From: Sambucus nigra
Taxonomy: Eukaryota; Streptophyta; Magnoliopsida; Dipsacales; Adoxaceae
Reading direction: 5' to 3'
NCBI GenBank assembly: GCA_949130495.1
Contig: OX422211.1
Coordinates: 449,266,219-449,330,218 of the forward strand
Length of the DNA stretch: 64,000 bases
Shown here: piece after piece, positions 1 to 11,480 of the stretch
Layout: each line of letters starts with the position of its first letter
Position numbering within the stretch: position 1 is the stretch's first letter
Program-made: the position numbers and the translations under genes
Notes under the pieces: generated by a model
Database searches by the model: none
What the model was told of the DNA's origin: nothing
The model's input: only the letters and a program-made list of their open reading frames with translations

Positions 1-119
1 AGAAGGTGTCAGACGTTCTTTAACTTTCTCGCTGGGCTGATCGGCCTTCTTCTCTGGCTTTGGTCGAATGGATGCTTTGAAGCATCTTCTTGCCATCGAT
101 TGGTCGTCGTGGATCTCCA

Positions 120-440
120 TTACTCCTCGCTCGGTTACATACTTGAGTTTCTAATGGTAGGTCGAGGAGACTTCCTTCATTGCATAAAGCCATCCCCTGC
201 CGAGGATGGCCTGGTATGGTGAGTCGATGTCAATTACCAAAAACTCGATCATCTTGGAGACGTTTCTAGTGCGCACCGATAGTACAATCTTTCCTAGGGG
301 CATAGTTATTTTTCCAGTGAAGCCAACTAAAGGGACAGTAGCTTCCTTTAGGTCGGCGACGCTTAACTTCAACTTTCTGAATAGGTCGAGATACATTACT
401 TCGGACGAGCTTCCTTAGTCGATGAGCAACTTGTCGACGT
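120..440 (-). pseudogene. pol: Retroviral-type aspartic protease domain of element F, broken
   Basis: Minus-strand reading gives the gypsy protease fold. The active-site region reads L-I-D-stop-G-S-S-S-E-V-M-Y, then Y-L-D-L-F-R-K-L-K-L, a flap region (VGFTGKITMPLGKI) and the C-terminal signature VIDIDSPYQAILGRGWL. The residue between the catalytic D and G, normally T, S or G in this family, is a stop codon (TAA, plus-strand 415-417), so the enzyme cannot be made. The open piece is 151-396. In the family this domain cuts the Gag-Pol polyprotein in virus-like particles. Gag lies directly upstream. Confidence 0.75.
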
Positions 441-619
441 CAAAGTTAGCTATCCTGAGGGTAATGATCAGAGCATCGTGATGTGGGGTTCTCACTCCCA
501 CCAGATCTTAATCTGTGAAAACAATATGCTAGTTATAGTTGACATCATTTGCTCGTCGATGCTTTCCTGACTATGACTTTGCTGGATCGATCTGAAAAGC
601 ATACATTATCCCTGTAAGT

Positions 620-2258
620 TTCTTCATCTCCATTCGAGCAGAATTTCCTTAGATCTGCTTGGCATCAGATGCCCCGTAAATTACCTGGTACTCATGCCCG
701 GCGTCATCTTCGAGCACGTTGTCAGGTCTCGCCTCTCTTTTGGTAGCCACTTTCTCTGCCTTCTTCTCCATAAACTCGTTCGAATTCCCGAACTGGGCCA
801 GCTGCTCGAGGTGAGACTTAAGAGCTTTGCAATGCTCAGTCTTATGTCCTCCCTCTTTGTGAAAAGAGCATCTTAACGCATTGTTCCTCTTCAAGGGATC
901 TCCTCCAATCTTCCTGGGCCACTTGATGAATGTATCATCTTTGATCTTCGCGAGAATTTTGTAAATTGGTTCTTTGAAGACGGTGCTGACCGCCTGAAAT
1001 GCTTTTGACGCATCATTGTTCCTTCCGTTCTTGGAGCCATTTTTCCCCCATTCTTTCCTCCTTTATTTTGATTCTCAACTTTGTCATTGCCCTTGGTCGT
1101 GAGTTTAGCTCGAACATTTTCTCATGTACTGAGGCGGGTGACATCCTCCACCTTAGCGTACTTCTCGATGCGAGCCATTAGGTCATCAATAGTCATAGCC
1201 TCCTTCTTCGTCAGGGACTAGTAGAGAAGGGAAGAACTGGGTAGCCAAATTTTGAAAGAGGACATTGCCACTTCCTCCGAGCAATCCTCGATCTCATTGA
1301 ACAACTCCCAGTACCTCTTTGCGTAGTCTCAGAGGGTCTCTTGAGGCATTTTCTTCATTGTCAGCAAAGCATCCATCCTTTTGGGATGGGAGCTACTAGT
1401 AATGAGTCGGGATGTAAAAAGTTTGGCCAAGGATTTAGAACTCTTGATGGACCGATGGGGGAGCCTTTCGAACCACTTCTATGCTACGTCATGCAGGCTC
1501 GAGGGAAAAATTCAGCACATTAGCGTGTCCCGGTGGTTCCAGAGGGTCATGGCCTGTCGGTATTGCCTGAAGTGATCAATGGGATCACTTTTACCATCAT
1601 AAATCTTGAACATTTGAATGGAAAATTTCTTGGGGGCTTATTCTTCTTCTTCTTCTTCTTCTTCTTCTTCTTCTTCAATTTCCCTCGTGAAAGGTGATTT
1701 CATTTGGGTTTTGAGAGCTCGTCTAGCGAGTTCTCGAGTCAATCTGGTACCGTGATGGGCAGGATGTTAGTTTATCTCCCTGCGGACCAGATTTTGTATG
1801 TTCTCGTTGCTGCGAGTAGGGCTCTGGTAACAACGAGCTCTTCACAGCTGCTCACGGAGGTCTTCACCTGATTCGCCCCCCTCAACCTTTTGATATCCTC
1901 ACCTAGGGCTCCTTCCTCGGCTGCGAGACTTACTCGCCTGAGGGCTAGGAGTGCGGTATGGACGTCTCCTATTATCATAATGAAGATCTCTCTCCAGTCT
2001 TTCCTATCTTCTTTTCAAGAGAGTTTTCTCTACCTCGTGCCTACGAGAAGACTCCCTCTGCTCGTAGAGCCTTGCCTCGTATGCATCAATCAGTCTAGAT
2101 ATCTGTGTGGACCGCGCTGGTCCTTGGCTTTCTTCTGAGGCTGGCCTTTCTAAGTGATCTCTTTGATCGGAACATCGGACCTCAGACCTAATCCTGCGAG
2201 GATCAGGTGGTTCTTGAATATCCCCTGCCAGGGGGGAATTGCTGCTGTGACCAGACAT
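620..2258 (-). pseudogene. gag: Gag polyprotein of element F (Tat-like), broken
   Basis: The start is chosen at the first ATG after the primer region (minus strand, 2258; M-S-G-H-S-S-N-S). A charged N-terminal segment runs to 2004. Further pieces follow at 1772-1978 and through about 900 in changing frames. Near the C-terminus (649-894) lies a zinc-finger-like CSFHKEGGHKTEHC (C-x2-H-x4-H-x4-C), followed by K-A-L-K-S-H-L-E-Q-L, as in Tat gag proteins, where a His replaces the second Cys of the classical knuckle. Gag packages element RNA. Frameshifts and stops between 900 and 1970 make this a pseudogene. Confidence 0.75.
1641..1676. repeat. (TTC)12 microsatellite
   Basis: Twelve consecutive TTC units inside the gag region of element F. 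On the coding (minus) strand it is a GAA tract. It follows a gap in gag similarity and may have helped cause the frame loss there. Confidence 0.95.
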
Positions 2259-2300
2259 CTTAAACTCCTTTCTTAGTGTGGGCTCTTCTTAGGGAAAAAT

Positions 2301-2326
2301 GAACGCTTCCCACAGACGACGCTAAT
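2301..2326 (-). promoter_or_regulatory. Primer-binding region of element F
   Basis: Directly inside the LTR, the minus strand reads ATTAGCGTCGTCTGTGGGA. It matches the GGCGCCGTCTGTGGGA-type primer site common in plant gypsy elements, with G-to-A type changes in the first half. This is where a host tRNA would prime minus-strand DNA synthesis. Confidence 0.6.
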
Positions 2327-2729
2327 TGTGGTGAAAATTATTATGCAACACAAACGAATAGGAGAAAGGAAAGCACCAAGTAAGAACAGGGAATGTAAAA
2401 TGATAATCACACAACAAAGGATGTACGTGGTTCAACAAAGATGTGCCTACATCCACGGTGGTGCAGTCGGTGTTATTTTTATATACTCCGGAGAGTGATT
2501 ACAGAGAATATAGCCTGTCCTTTTGCCTCGGACCTAGGGTTCAATATATACATGTACATTTAGGTAGGGGTGTTGGATTCCCCCACGTCTTCCATCTCTC
2601 CCTATAACATCCCTTAATGGGAACGTGGTAAGAGACCGGATAATCAAATAAGAGATGGGGGCCTGGACTTTGGGCCGCCAGAATTGGGCTACTCATCTAG
2701 GCCCATGATCTTAATTTTGGGTACCCACA
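2327..2729 (-). repeat. 5' LTR of element F
   Basis: A 403-bp block bounded by TGTGG and CCACA, a perfect 5-bp terminal inverted repeat of TG..CA type. It carries the GTGGATGTAGGCACATC / GAACCACGTACATCC stretch (minus strand) that recurs in many plant LTR R-U5 regions. A TATA-like TATATAAAA lies at plus 2477-2485, read on minus. The low edge abuts the primer site. The high edge is set by the inverted repeat and is less certain. Confidence 0.65.
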
Positions 2730-2944
2730 GAAGGTGTTTTAAATATGGAGAGAAGACAACATGTGTCGATCTTGTTCACAGAGAGATAGGGGATAGGAGA
2801 AGGGTGCCTAGTAAGGGCAAAAATTACAATAATTTTTGGGATAGTTCAGGTGTGAGTAGTACATCAAGTACCCATTTGAATAGCCTGTGCCATTTGCAAT
2901 GCAATGTACAAATTTTATCTTTGGGAAAATGGGGTATGTGTTGA
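2730..2944. other. Short spacer between two LTRs
   Basis: 215 bp with no recognised gene or element. GAAGG at its left edge is the candidate target duplication of element F. This is probably the DNA into which the flanking elements inserted. Confidence 0.4.
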
Positions 2945-3447
2945 TGTAACAACTAGACTAAGTCTAATTAATTAATCACAGATAAATATATGTAAATAAA
3001 AGAGAGAGATAAAAGGTTTTTAAAGTGGTTCGACTATAAGGTAAAGCTTGCATCCATTGTGCTTCCTATTGCCTTGTATTATGTCTTGCCTCTCGTGTTT
3101 TGAATGACTTGAACCTTGCCCTTGATGAAGGGATACAATGTATTTATAGCTAAGTAAGGATGTAAAGATATGAAATATTAATGGATGGAATTCCTTTTAA
3201 ATTAGGCATTTACATTAGTACATAACGTCCATAATGCTTTTGGTTGTTGGCGTTTTGCTGATCAAGTTGGTCTGCCTTCCCACTGTTGGTTAGACTTCCA
3301 AGAGTTAGTCGGTATTCTGCATGTTGGTCAGCCTCCCAAGTTTTGATCGATGATGCTATAACTTGCTGACTAAAATTCTTTCCATATAGGATGACACATG
3401 TCTGTCTCTGGTTTGTCCATGTAAATGGGTAACTTTTTGTATCAACA
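2945..3447 (-). repeat. 3' LTR of element G
   Basis: 503 bp from TGTAACAAC to GTATCAACA (minus strand TGTTGATAC ... GTTGTTACA). It contains the GTCGAACCACTTT-type stretch seen in plant LTRs and a TATA box, TATAAATA on minus at 3141-3148. Both edges rest on TG..CA ends plus the adjoining polypurine tract. No second LTR is left for comparison. Confidence 0.6.
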
Positions 3448-3463
3448 GATGCCCCCAATGTTC
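3448..3463 (-). promoter_or_regulatory. Polypurine tract of element G
   Basis: The minus strand reads ACATTGGGGGCATC immediately before the LTR start TGTTGATAC. A G-run next to the 3' LTR is the expected primer for plus-strand DNA synthesis. Confidence 0.55.
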
Positions 3464-3728
3464 CATGCTTAATTCTTGCTTGAAAGTATATAGAATTTAG
3501 TCCTCGTCATAGTTTGGGCTACATTCATGATACTTGTTCGGTTGCCGATTTTCAATACTTGTAAATTTTTACTTTCATTGTCGGTGGCGTATGTTACCTA
3601 TGGTATCCTTTTTAATATCTTGAATTACAACGAACCGCATCAGGATAACTACGTATTTTTCGTATCGTCGCCATAATTTTGATCGTCATTTTACTTAAAT
3701 CATTATGTTTGCCAATTTTCAAGGTAAT

Positions 3729-3870
3729 CTATAAAAGGTGGTCAACTTCTCGATCATCTCTTTACTCCATACCTTGAGCTTTCGTGCGATCGTTGAGCTT
3801 TCGTGCTATCGTACGATCCTTAATCATCTCTATAAGTGTTGACTCTACCCTTGAGATTTCGTGCGATCGT
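3729..3870 (+). promoter_or_regulatory. Candidate promoter of the antisense ORF: TATA box and three direct repeats
   Basis: CTATAAAAGG at 3729-3738 on the plus strand is a strong plant TATA match. It stands upstream of the plus-strand additional ORF and faces away from the LTR. Just downstream, near 3775, 3796 and 3851, are three copies of a ~19-nt unit TTGAGCTTTCGTGCGATCG, with CGATCG and GTACGATC palindromic cores. Function as promoter and leader is inferred from position. Confidence 0.5.
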
Positions 3871-3984
3871 TCTTATTTTCCTTTAGTTCTTGCTGAATCC
3901 TTAATCTTCTATAACAATCCTTTATTTTTCTTCTTTTCTTCATATTGAATCATAGTTTATGTTGTTGTCTCTCTAGATGGGTTT

Positions 3985-5179
3985 AGAAAAGAATGGAATA
4001 TTCTAGACGTGGTAGACTTAGATTCCCTAGTCCCCTATAGATGTTTTCTCTTTGTTTGAAAGTAATTAGATTCTTTCCTTATTCATAGCTAAATGTGGCT
4101 TCACTTTTCCCCCAATTCATTTTTCCTTAGAGTTTTGTCAATACTTCAATATTGCACCTACTAGAATAGCCTCCAACACTGGAGAATAGTTAATGTTATC
4201 CATAGGCTTAATCAATTACATGGTACCCATATCGGCATCCCTAAGATTATGTTCTGTTAAAAATGGGTCACTAGTGATAATACATACTATTTGAAAACTA
4301 GGCCTGTTAATAGAGCTTTAGTCATCAACCTGCCTGATTATAATAGGGACTACTTCAATCATGGGGTTATGCTAAAAATTGGCTATATGTTCCTAAAAAG
4401 GGAATGAAGTTTACAATGGACCAAGATACCCTCAAGAGGGTTATGGCATAGGTTGTAATAAATATATTTTATATATTCATACTGATGAATCACCTGCTGA
4501 TATGTTATATAATACTTGTTGCTTATTTTATTGCAGTTGAGAGGAAGATAAAGTATCCCAAGGATAGTGACATTAAACTTGATGAGCTCAAGTTTCTTTG
4601 GGGCATCCATCAAATAATTGGTGAGGACCATATTAGGTTGGCCTCCTACTTGTTGAAGTACTAGATCTCTATCATTTCCTTTGTAGCCCGACCTTAAACT
4701 ATTGTACCATTTATTGTGATTGACTTGGACAAAGACCGAGTTTCCACTTGCTCTACATCTGGTGGTGGTGAACCTACTGTTCCCCCCCTCTTCGTTCGAC
4801 TTATACATTCCTCTCGCAGTGACTATGGGAAAAAGGAAATTTCCCAATCTTCTTGGGGATTCTTCTACCGCTGGCACCCACAAGTCTGTGGATGGTGGGG
4901 CCACAAAAAAGGATGATGCTGGGAAGAAGCCCCCAGCCAACAAGGGATATGAGTCTCTTCTAAAACGTTTAAGAAGAGGTACTGCTGCAAGGAAGGTTGA
5001 AGAAAATGTTGACGCTGACCAATAAAACTTGGTTGGTATTATTCCATTTGGTGTTGGCCATGGGTTCTGGCTTAGCCAGAAAATTAGTTAAGTCTGGTAC
5101 TCTTCCAGACCATAGGTGTGTTGATGTTTCTATACCCCGACTAAAGATATCTGAGATGGATGCTCGTATCCTTTATCGA
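3985..5179 (+). pseudogene. Antisense additional ORF 1 of element G, 5' exons
   Basis: Plus-strand coding traces resemble the plant 'putative gypsy-type transposon' proteins found as additional ORFs in Tat elements. Readable pieces are the conserved NTYYLKTRPVNRALVINLPD followed by FNHGVMLKNWLYVPKKGMKF at about 4290-4420. A second piece, KLDELKFLWGIHQIIGEDHI, lies at about 4575-4635, and a basic segment beginning MGKRKFPNLLGDSS at about 4825-5020. An intron of about 85 nt (donor GTAATA near 4452, acceptor TTGCAG near 4537) may separate the first two. A frameshift near 5000 and stops break it. The exon ends at 5179 (codon CGA) before a GTAAGA donor and continues at 11679. I infer no enzymatic role. 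Confidence 0.6.
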
Positions 5180-5226
5180 GTAAGACCTATTTATTTATGC
5201 TTTCTCTGTTCATTATCTTCTACTTC

Positions 5227-5540
5227 CACTGCACCAAAAATATTTAAAACTGAGCTAAATTAAATCTGGCACGCTTTGAACTGTGACAGAATCAGGTGTT
5301 CCAAAATGGCCATTTTTTCTGGCATGACTTAAAAGTGTGCTGGATTTTACTGAACATGAACACTTTTGGTACACTTTTAAAATGTGCTAAAATTTGATAT
5401 TTCTAGCACACTTTTTGGCACAATAATAATTGTGCTAGATTGAGTGCACTTTGGTACACTTTTGACACAGTTAAAAACCGTGCCAAAATTTGATAAAATT
5501 TTGGCACGGTTTTGAACTGTGCCAAAAAAAATTATCAAAG
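5227..5540. repeat. Left terminal and subterminal repeats of the CACTA element
   Basis: Starts with the terminal inverted repeat. It then carries repeated GGCAC / GTGCCAAAA / GTGCTAGA words and ends in a strong palindrome at about 5502-5530, with arms TTTTGGCAC and GTGCCAAAA around an 11-nt loop. The same words recur near the right end. Such dense subterminal motifs are a CACTA hallmark. Confidence 0.75.
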
Positions 5541-5699
5541 AAAAAAAATTAATTATTTAAAAACAACAAAATTCACAAATTATGAATCTCACGTTCTGTT
5601 GATAAACTATTATACATACACACTTGATAATTTTATATGTCTTAATAATTCACAGATAAAAAATGAGTAGAGTTTCCCCTTTTTTCTGGACATTCTAAA

Positions 5700-5825
5700 A
5701 CCTGTTAATATAAAACTTGCATAATGTAAAGCCCGCACGACCATAAAATAAAACAATAAAATTACAAAAGCCCCCACGGCCATTAAAGTTAACAATAAAA
5801 CTTCAAAAGCCCGCATAACCATGGT
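5700..5825. repeat. Three-copy ~39-bp tandem repeat inside the CACTA element
   Basis: The core GCCC(G/C)CA(C/T)(G/A)(A/G)CCAT recurs at 5731, 5770 and 5809, spaced 39 bp, each preceded by an ACAATAAAA-like stretch. The minus-strand frame here is open for 111 codons only because of this AT-rich periodic sequence. Confidence 0.6.
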
Positions 5826-6039
5826 ACAAAAAAAAAGAATCTTGAATATTAACAACATTAAATAAATAATCCCCTTGTTGTAAACCATTGACTTCTTCGT
5901 GCATTCCACGTGGATAAAATCTAACGATAAAATATTATCCTGCAAAAAAAGGATACAAAAAAAAAAAAATGAAATTAGTAACCAAGTAATTTAAAAAAAA
6001 TCTTGTTCAAGCAGAAAAATTGCATATACGAGTTACAAT

Positions 6040-9000
6040 TGTTATTATATTCTCAAATTGGAAGTCTTGTCACTACGTGGTCAACTCCTACGAGTTACAT
6101 TGGTCGCATGCGAGGTGTTCATACCTCTAATAGACTATCTGGGTGCTAGTTTGGGTTTTCACTCTTTAACGGATTATTTTTAAGCCTAATCTAGATATTT
6201 TCAAATTATTGTAATATTATCAAATAGGGAGACCCATGATTATGCGGTCAGTTCTTACGAGTTACATTGAACTCGTGCGAGGTGTTCATCATCTTATGTC
6301 GTTTGGGGGCTAGTTTGTATTTTCTCCCTTAAACGATTTGTTTTTAAGCTTAATCTAGATGTTTTCAACTTATCGTCACCCGTGACTACGCGGTCAGTTC
6401 CAACGAGTTACATTGGTCCTGTGCGAGGAGTTAGTGCCTCTTATGGGACTGTTTGAAGCCTAGTTTAGGTTTTGACCCAATAACGACATTTTTTTTAAGC
6501 TTAATCTAGATATTTTAAAATTATCATCATATTCTCCAATCGGGAGACCTCTGACTACACGGTTAGTTCCTACAAGTTACATTAGTCCCGTGCGAGGTGG
6601 TCAACCCTCTCATGGGGCCGTTTAGGATCTAGTTTGGGTTTTTACACTTTAACGACTTATTTTTAACCCTAATATAGATCAATTCAAATTATCGTCATAT
6701 TCTCAAATCGGAGACTTGTGACTATGCGGTCAGTTCCTACGAGTTACATTGGACTCGTACGAGGTGTTCATGCCTCTTATGGGGCCATTTGTGGGGTTTT
6801 CGCCCTTTAACATCTTATTTTAAGTCTAATCTAGATATTTTCAAACTATCATCATATTCTCAAACCAGGAGACCCGTGACTATGCAGTCACTTCCTATGA
6901 GTTACATTGGTCCTGTACGAGGTGTTAGAGCCTCTTACGGGACCGTTTGAGGGTTGGGTTAGGTTTTCACCCTCTAGCAGCATGTTTTTAAGCTTAATTT
7001 ATATAGTTTCAAATTATCATTATAATCTCCCCCGGGAGACCCGTGACTACATGGTCAGTTCTTATAAGTTACATTGGTCCCATAAGAGGTGTTCATGCTT
7101 CTTACGAGGCCATTTGGGGGATACTTTGAGTTTTTACCCTTTAACGGCTTATTTTTAAGTGTAATCTAGACATTTTAAAATTATCGTCATATTCTCAAAT
7201 CGAGATATCCGTAACTACAGGGTCTGTTCCTATAAGTCACATTGGTCCCCTGAGAGGGGTTCATAATTCTTAAAGGGCCGTTTAGGGGTTAGTTTGGATT
7301 TTCACCCTTTAATGACTTGTTTTTAAGCTTAATCTATATACTTTAAAATTATCATCATTCCCAAAATGGGAGACTCGTGACAATACAGTCTGTTCTGACG
7401 AGTTACATTGGTCTCGTACGAGGTGTTAGTGCCTCTTACGAGACCGTTTGAGAGATATTTTAGGATTTTAACCCTATAATGGCATGCTTATAAGCTTAAT
7501 CTGGATATTTTCAAATTATCATCATATTTTCCAATCGGGAGACCCTTGCCTTCACAGTCAGTTTCTACAAGTATAATGGTCTCGTGCGAGGTGGTCATGC
7601 CTCTTGTTGGGATGTTTAGGTTTCCACCCTTTAACGACTTGTTTAAAGCATAATCTTTATGTTTTCAAATTATCATCATATTCTCACATTGGAAGATCCA
7701 TGAGTACTCGGTCAGCTCCTACGAGTTACATTGGACCCGTGTAAGGTGTTCATGCCTCTTAGGGGGTCGTTTAGAGGCTAGTTTGTGTTTTCACTTGTTA
7801 ATGACTTGTTTTTAATCCTAATCTAGATATTTTCAAATTATCATCATATTCTACAATCGGGAGACCCGTGACTATACAATCAGTTTCTACAAGTTACATT
7901 AGTCATGTGCGAGGTGTTCATGCCTCTTACGGGGATGTTTGGGATCTAGTTTCGGTTTTCATCATTTAACAACTTATTTTTAAGTCTAATCAAGATATTT
8001 TCAAATTATCATCACATTTTCAAATCGGGAGACCCGTAACTATGGAGTCAGTTAGTGGACTCATACAAGGTGTACATGCCTCTTACAAGGCCATTTAGTT
8101 TGGATTTTCACCCTTTAATGACTTTGTTTTTAAGACTAATCTATATATTTTCAAATTATCATCGTATTCTCAAATCGAGGGACCCATGACTACGCGGTCA
8201 GTTCATACGAGTTACATTGGTCCCGTGTGAGGTTCTAGTGACTCTTACGGGATTGTTTGAGGGCTGATTTAGGTTTTCACCCTCTAATGGCATGTTTTTA
8301 ATCTTAATCTAGATCTTTTCAAAATTTCATCACATTCTCAAATTGGGATACCCGTGACTACGTGATTTGTTCCTACGAGTTACATTAGACCCGTGAGAGG
8401 TGTCCATGCCTCTTACAGGGCTATTTGGGGGCTAGTTTGTTTTTTCACCCTTTAACGGCTTATTTTTAAGCCTCATCTATATATTTTTAAATTATCATCA
8501 TATTCTCAAACTAGGAGACCCGTGACTAAGAGGTGAGTTCCTATGAGTTACATTGGTCTCGTGCGAGGTGTTAATGCCTCATACGAGACCGTTTGAGGAC
8601 TGATTTTGGTTTTCACCCTCTAATGGCATGTTTTTAAGCTTTATCTAGATATTTTTAAATTATCATCATATTCTCCAACTGGGATACCCGTGACTGCACG
8701 ATTAGTTCCTATAAGTTACATTAGTCACGTGCTAGGTGTTCATGTCTCTAACGGGGCCGTTTAGGAGCTAGTTTAGGTTTTCACCCTTTAACGGTTTATT
8801 TTTAAGATTAACCTAAATATTTTTGAATTATCGTCATATTCTCAAGCTGGGAAACCTATGACTATGCGGTCAGTTCCTACGAGTTACGTTGGACCGTACA
8901 AGATGTTCATGCATCTCATCGGTCCGTTTGAGGGCTAGTTTGGGTTTTTAACCCTTTAATGGCTTATTTTTAAGCCTAATCTATATATTTTCAAATTATC

Positions 9001-9310
9001 GTTATATTCTCAAACTAGAAGACATGTGACTACGCGGTCGGTTCATACGAGTTACATTGGTCCCGTGCGAGGTGTTAGTGCCTCTACTAGGACCGTTTGA
9101 GGGCTGGTTTAGGTTTTCACCCTCTAACGACATGTTTTTAAGCATAATCTAGATATTTAGAACTTGCTCTCATATTCACAAATAGAGAGACTTGTGAATA
9201 CGCGGCAATTTCCTACAATTTACGTTATTATGTGCGAGATGTTCATGCCTCTTATGGGGCCATTTGGGTGTTGGTTTGGGTTTTCAAACTTTTAATGGCT
9301 TGTTTGTGAA
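6040..9310. repeat. ~165-bp tandem array, about 20 copies, with ~500-bp higher-order period
   Basis: The anchor word ACGAGTTACATTGG recurs near 6091, 6259, 6404, 6573, 6740, 6898, 7062, 7230, 7397, 7570, 7724, 7889, 8050, 8208, 8376, 8546, 8712, 8878, 9048 and 9218, usually 158-169 bp apart. Units fall into at least three types. The type with TTAGTGCCTC and CACCCTCTAA..GGCATG recurs at 6404, 6898, 7397, 8208, 8546 and 9048, often every third unit. Each unit carries an inverted repeat of the form GGTCCCGTGCGAGG, ~8-nt loop, CCTCTTACGGGACC. The array lies wholly inside the CACTA element. No ORF runs through it. Confidence 0.9.
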
Positions 9311-11480
9311 TAATAGTGGCCACTAAACACACTTTAATTTGTTCGCAAAATTCCTGACTTGTGTGTCTTCGTATCTGTGTGTGATCTATGCGTGGACACT
9401 TCAGATCCAGGGAAGAGTATGTGCTTCCTAGTTGAACATTCAACATGTAAAACTAAAAGTGAATGTAGTCCTCCACTAGTTGTCCTTATGTAATCTGAAA
9501 TTTCAATTTAGTATTTACAACGCATACCACTCTATAATACCTATCCAGAGCAAACCTACAAGTTTGAATTAAAAGCTAAGATTTCAATTCGAAACATTAA
9601 CGATTACATTAAAACATATTCAACAACCCTATTAATAAATAGTAACTACTATCCTAGACTGTAATGCAAACTGATAAAATAAAGACATCTAAAAGGAAAG
9701 GAAAGTGATTAACCTTCATGTATGCACGCATTGAAACCAAACTGTTACTTGGCTAAGAAGTCAATCAAGGTTGATCTTAGATAGATTTTGACCTTTAGAA
9801 ATTTTACAATGGCTCGATATATGCTCTTTTTTTTTCTTCCATATGATTTTTGATAATCTAGACAACATATCACCAAATGCATCAATTAACTTCCTTTGTT
9901 AGCCAACAACTACATTATTTTTTATCATTATTTAGTTGTGCGAAATGATATACTACAATTCAATAACAATAATTGAATGAGCAATTTAATACTCACAAAA
10001 CTTGACACCTCATCCTTACTTATGAGGTGACATATGTCATCAATACACACTGGTGCACCTCTACAGCTCCACATTATTGTCCAACCGTAGGATCAAAATA
10101 AAGTTAGTAATATAATACAAACAAAAGTAATAAGATTTCACCCCAAGAGACAAATTAGGAAAGAAACAAGTCTTGTGTGAGAAAATCATTATTTACTTGT
10201 TGAAGTATGCCATCACATGTCTCTATATGCTTTGTTAAAGTGTTCACGTAGTGTGGGTACTTCTCCTCAGTCTAGGCAAAGAAAGAAGTAGATTATAATC
10301 AGAATTTCTCTAAGACTAAATATGTCGGGAGAATAAAATAAAACTAATGTCATATTTCATCGATGCTTCAAGATCTGTAAACCATTTGTAAAACTTCACA
10401 ACAAGATTGTGTATAAAAAGATGAATTTTTTTTATATATATTTTCTATTTTCAGTAAAATCCAAACAACATTAGGGAACCTCTAATGTGTAACATTGGAT
10501 TAATAACTTAATGCACACGGTCATATCTCATCATACTATTGGTTCTCTGAAGTAAAATTACCCAATCCATCCTAACATAAATGGATGTTATTTTTATTAA
10601 GTATATTGATGAAGGTGCAAAGTTATAAGAGTTGGACACTAATTTGAGACATAAGTGCAATCTATCTAGTCCTCAATATAAGTATAAAATCCTAGTTATG
10701 AAGATTATACCTTCAAGTGTCAAGTAGTTACCTTTGTTCAGATCAAGCAGGAATAAATTAAAAACAGCATAGACCTTCCAACCGAGTGGGAGTGAGTTTA
10801 TAACTTAACTTAAAGTTTCATACCAATCAACTAACAAAATTTGAGCAACAACAAAATTATGTATGATAGAAATAAAATTTCAACAACAAATATTATACAA
10901 ACTAACTAATAAAATTAATTAATAAACTTTCACCAACAAATTTGATACAAATTAACTAATAAACTTTCATACAAATTAACAAATTAACTTACAAATGAAC
11001 AAAAAAAATAAACTATCAATATCCAGTAACAACAAAAAATCTTGGGAAAAATTAAAATTCCCCCACCAGGAAATTTCCACCGCCCAAATCCACCAAATGT
11101 TGAGGAAAACAGTAATGCCATCATGAAGTGAAGCTTACCGAAAATGATAGCGGGCATGTGTGGGTTATCGCATAAAGGAGAAAGGGGTGAAAGAAATCAG
11201 TTGGGTCTCCAAACAAGAGGCATCCTCGGCGGCCATGACTGTATACGACCTGACCCAACCCTAGAAAAAAAGACCATCTTAAGGTGGAACTCACCCAACT
11301 TGGTCCTACATGAAGCTCCTTACAAGATGGTTACCAAGTGGAGTTGGGCAAGTTCTTAAAACAATAAGCAATGAGTGGGATATGAGAGCGGGGGACCTGT
11401 GAAAATGGAAGAGAGTAACGAGCAGGAGACGAGAGTGAGAGATTAAAAGTGAGATTAGTATTTTTTGGCTATTATATATT
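9311..11480. other. Right interior of the CACTA element, AT-rich, no clear gene
   Basis: No ORF over about 85 codons. One short minus-strand stretch near 10205-10275 reads like coding sequence ([20 protein letters not shown]) and ends at a GTAAAT that could be a splice donor. It may be a relic of a transposon gene or of captured host sequence. I cannot identify it. From 10860 to 11010 there are repeated ACAAATTAACTAATAAACTTTC-like words. Confidence 0.4.

Larger units (their letters stand above)
1..2729 (-). mobile_element. Ty3/gypsy Tat-like LTR retrotransposon, 5' part (element F)
   Basis: Read on the minus strand from high to low coordinates, the order is LTR (2729-2327), primer-binding region, gag (2258 down to about 620) and protease (about 440-120). 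The pol domains would lie left of the window edge. The lineage call rests on the gag zinc finger (C-x2-H-x4-H-x4-C) and the protease region ending in AILGRGWL followed by VSSTYH, both typical of the Tat group. The 5 bp outside the LTR, GAAGG at 2730-2734, is the candidate target-site duplication; its partner is off the window. Stops and frame changes show the copy is dead. Confidence 0.8.

Noticed and set aside
4383..4943. 186-codon open frame on the minus strand
   Set aside because: It lies opposite the coding traces of additional ORF 1, has low-complexity Tyr/Asn-rich composition and no recognisable domain.
6040..9310. CRISPR-like look of a regular repeat array
   Set aside because: Units are ~165 bp, diverged throughout and lack a constant-repeat/unique-spacer pattern. 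The DNA is plant nuclear.
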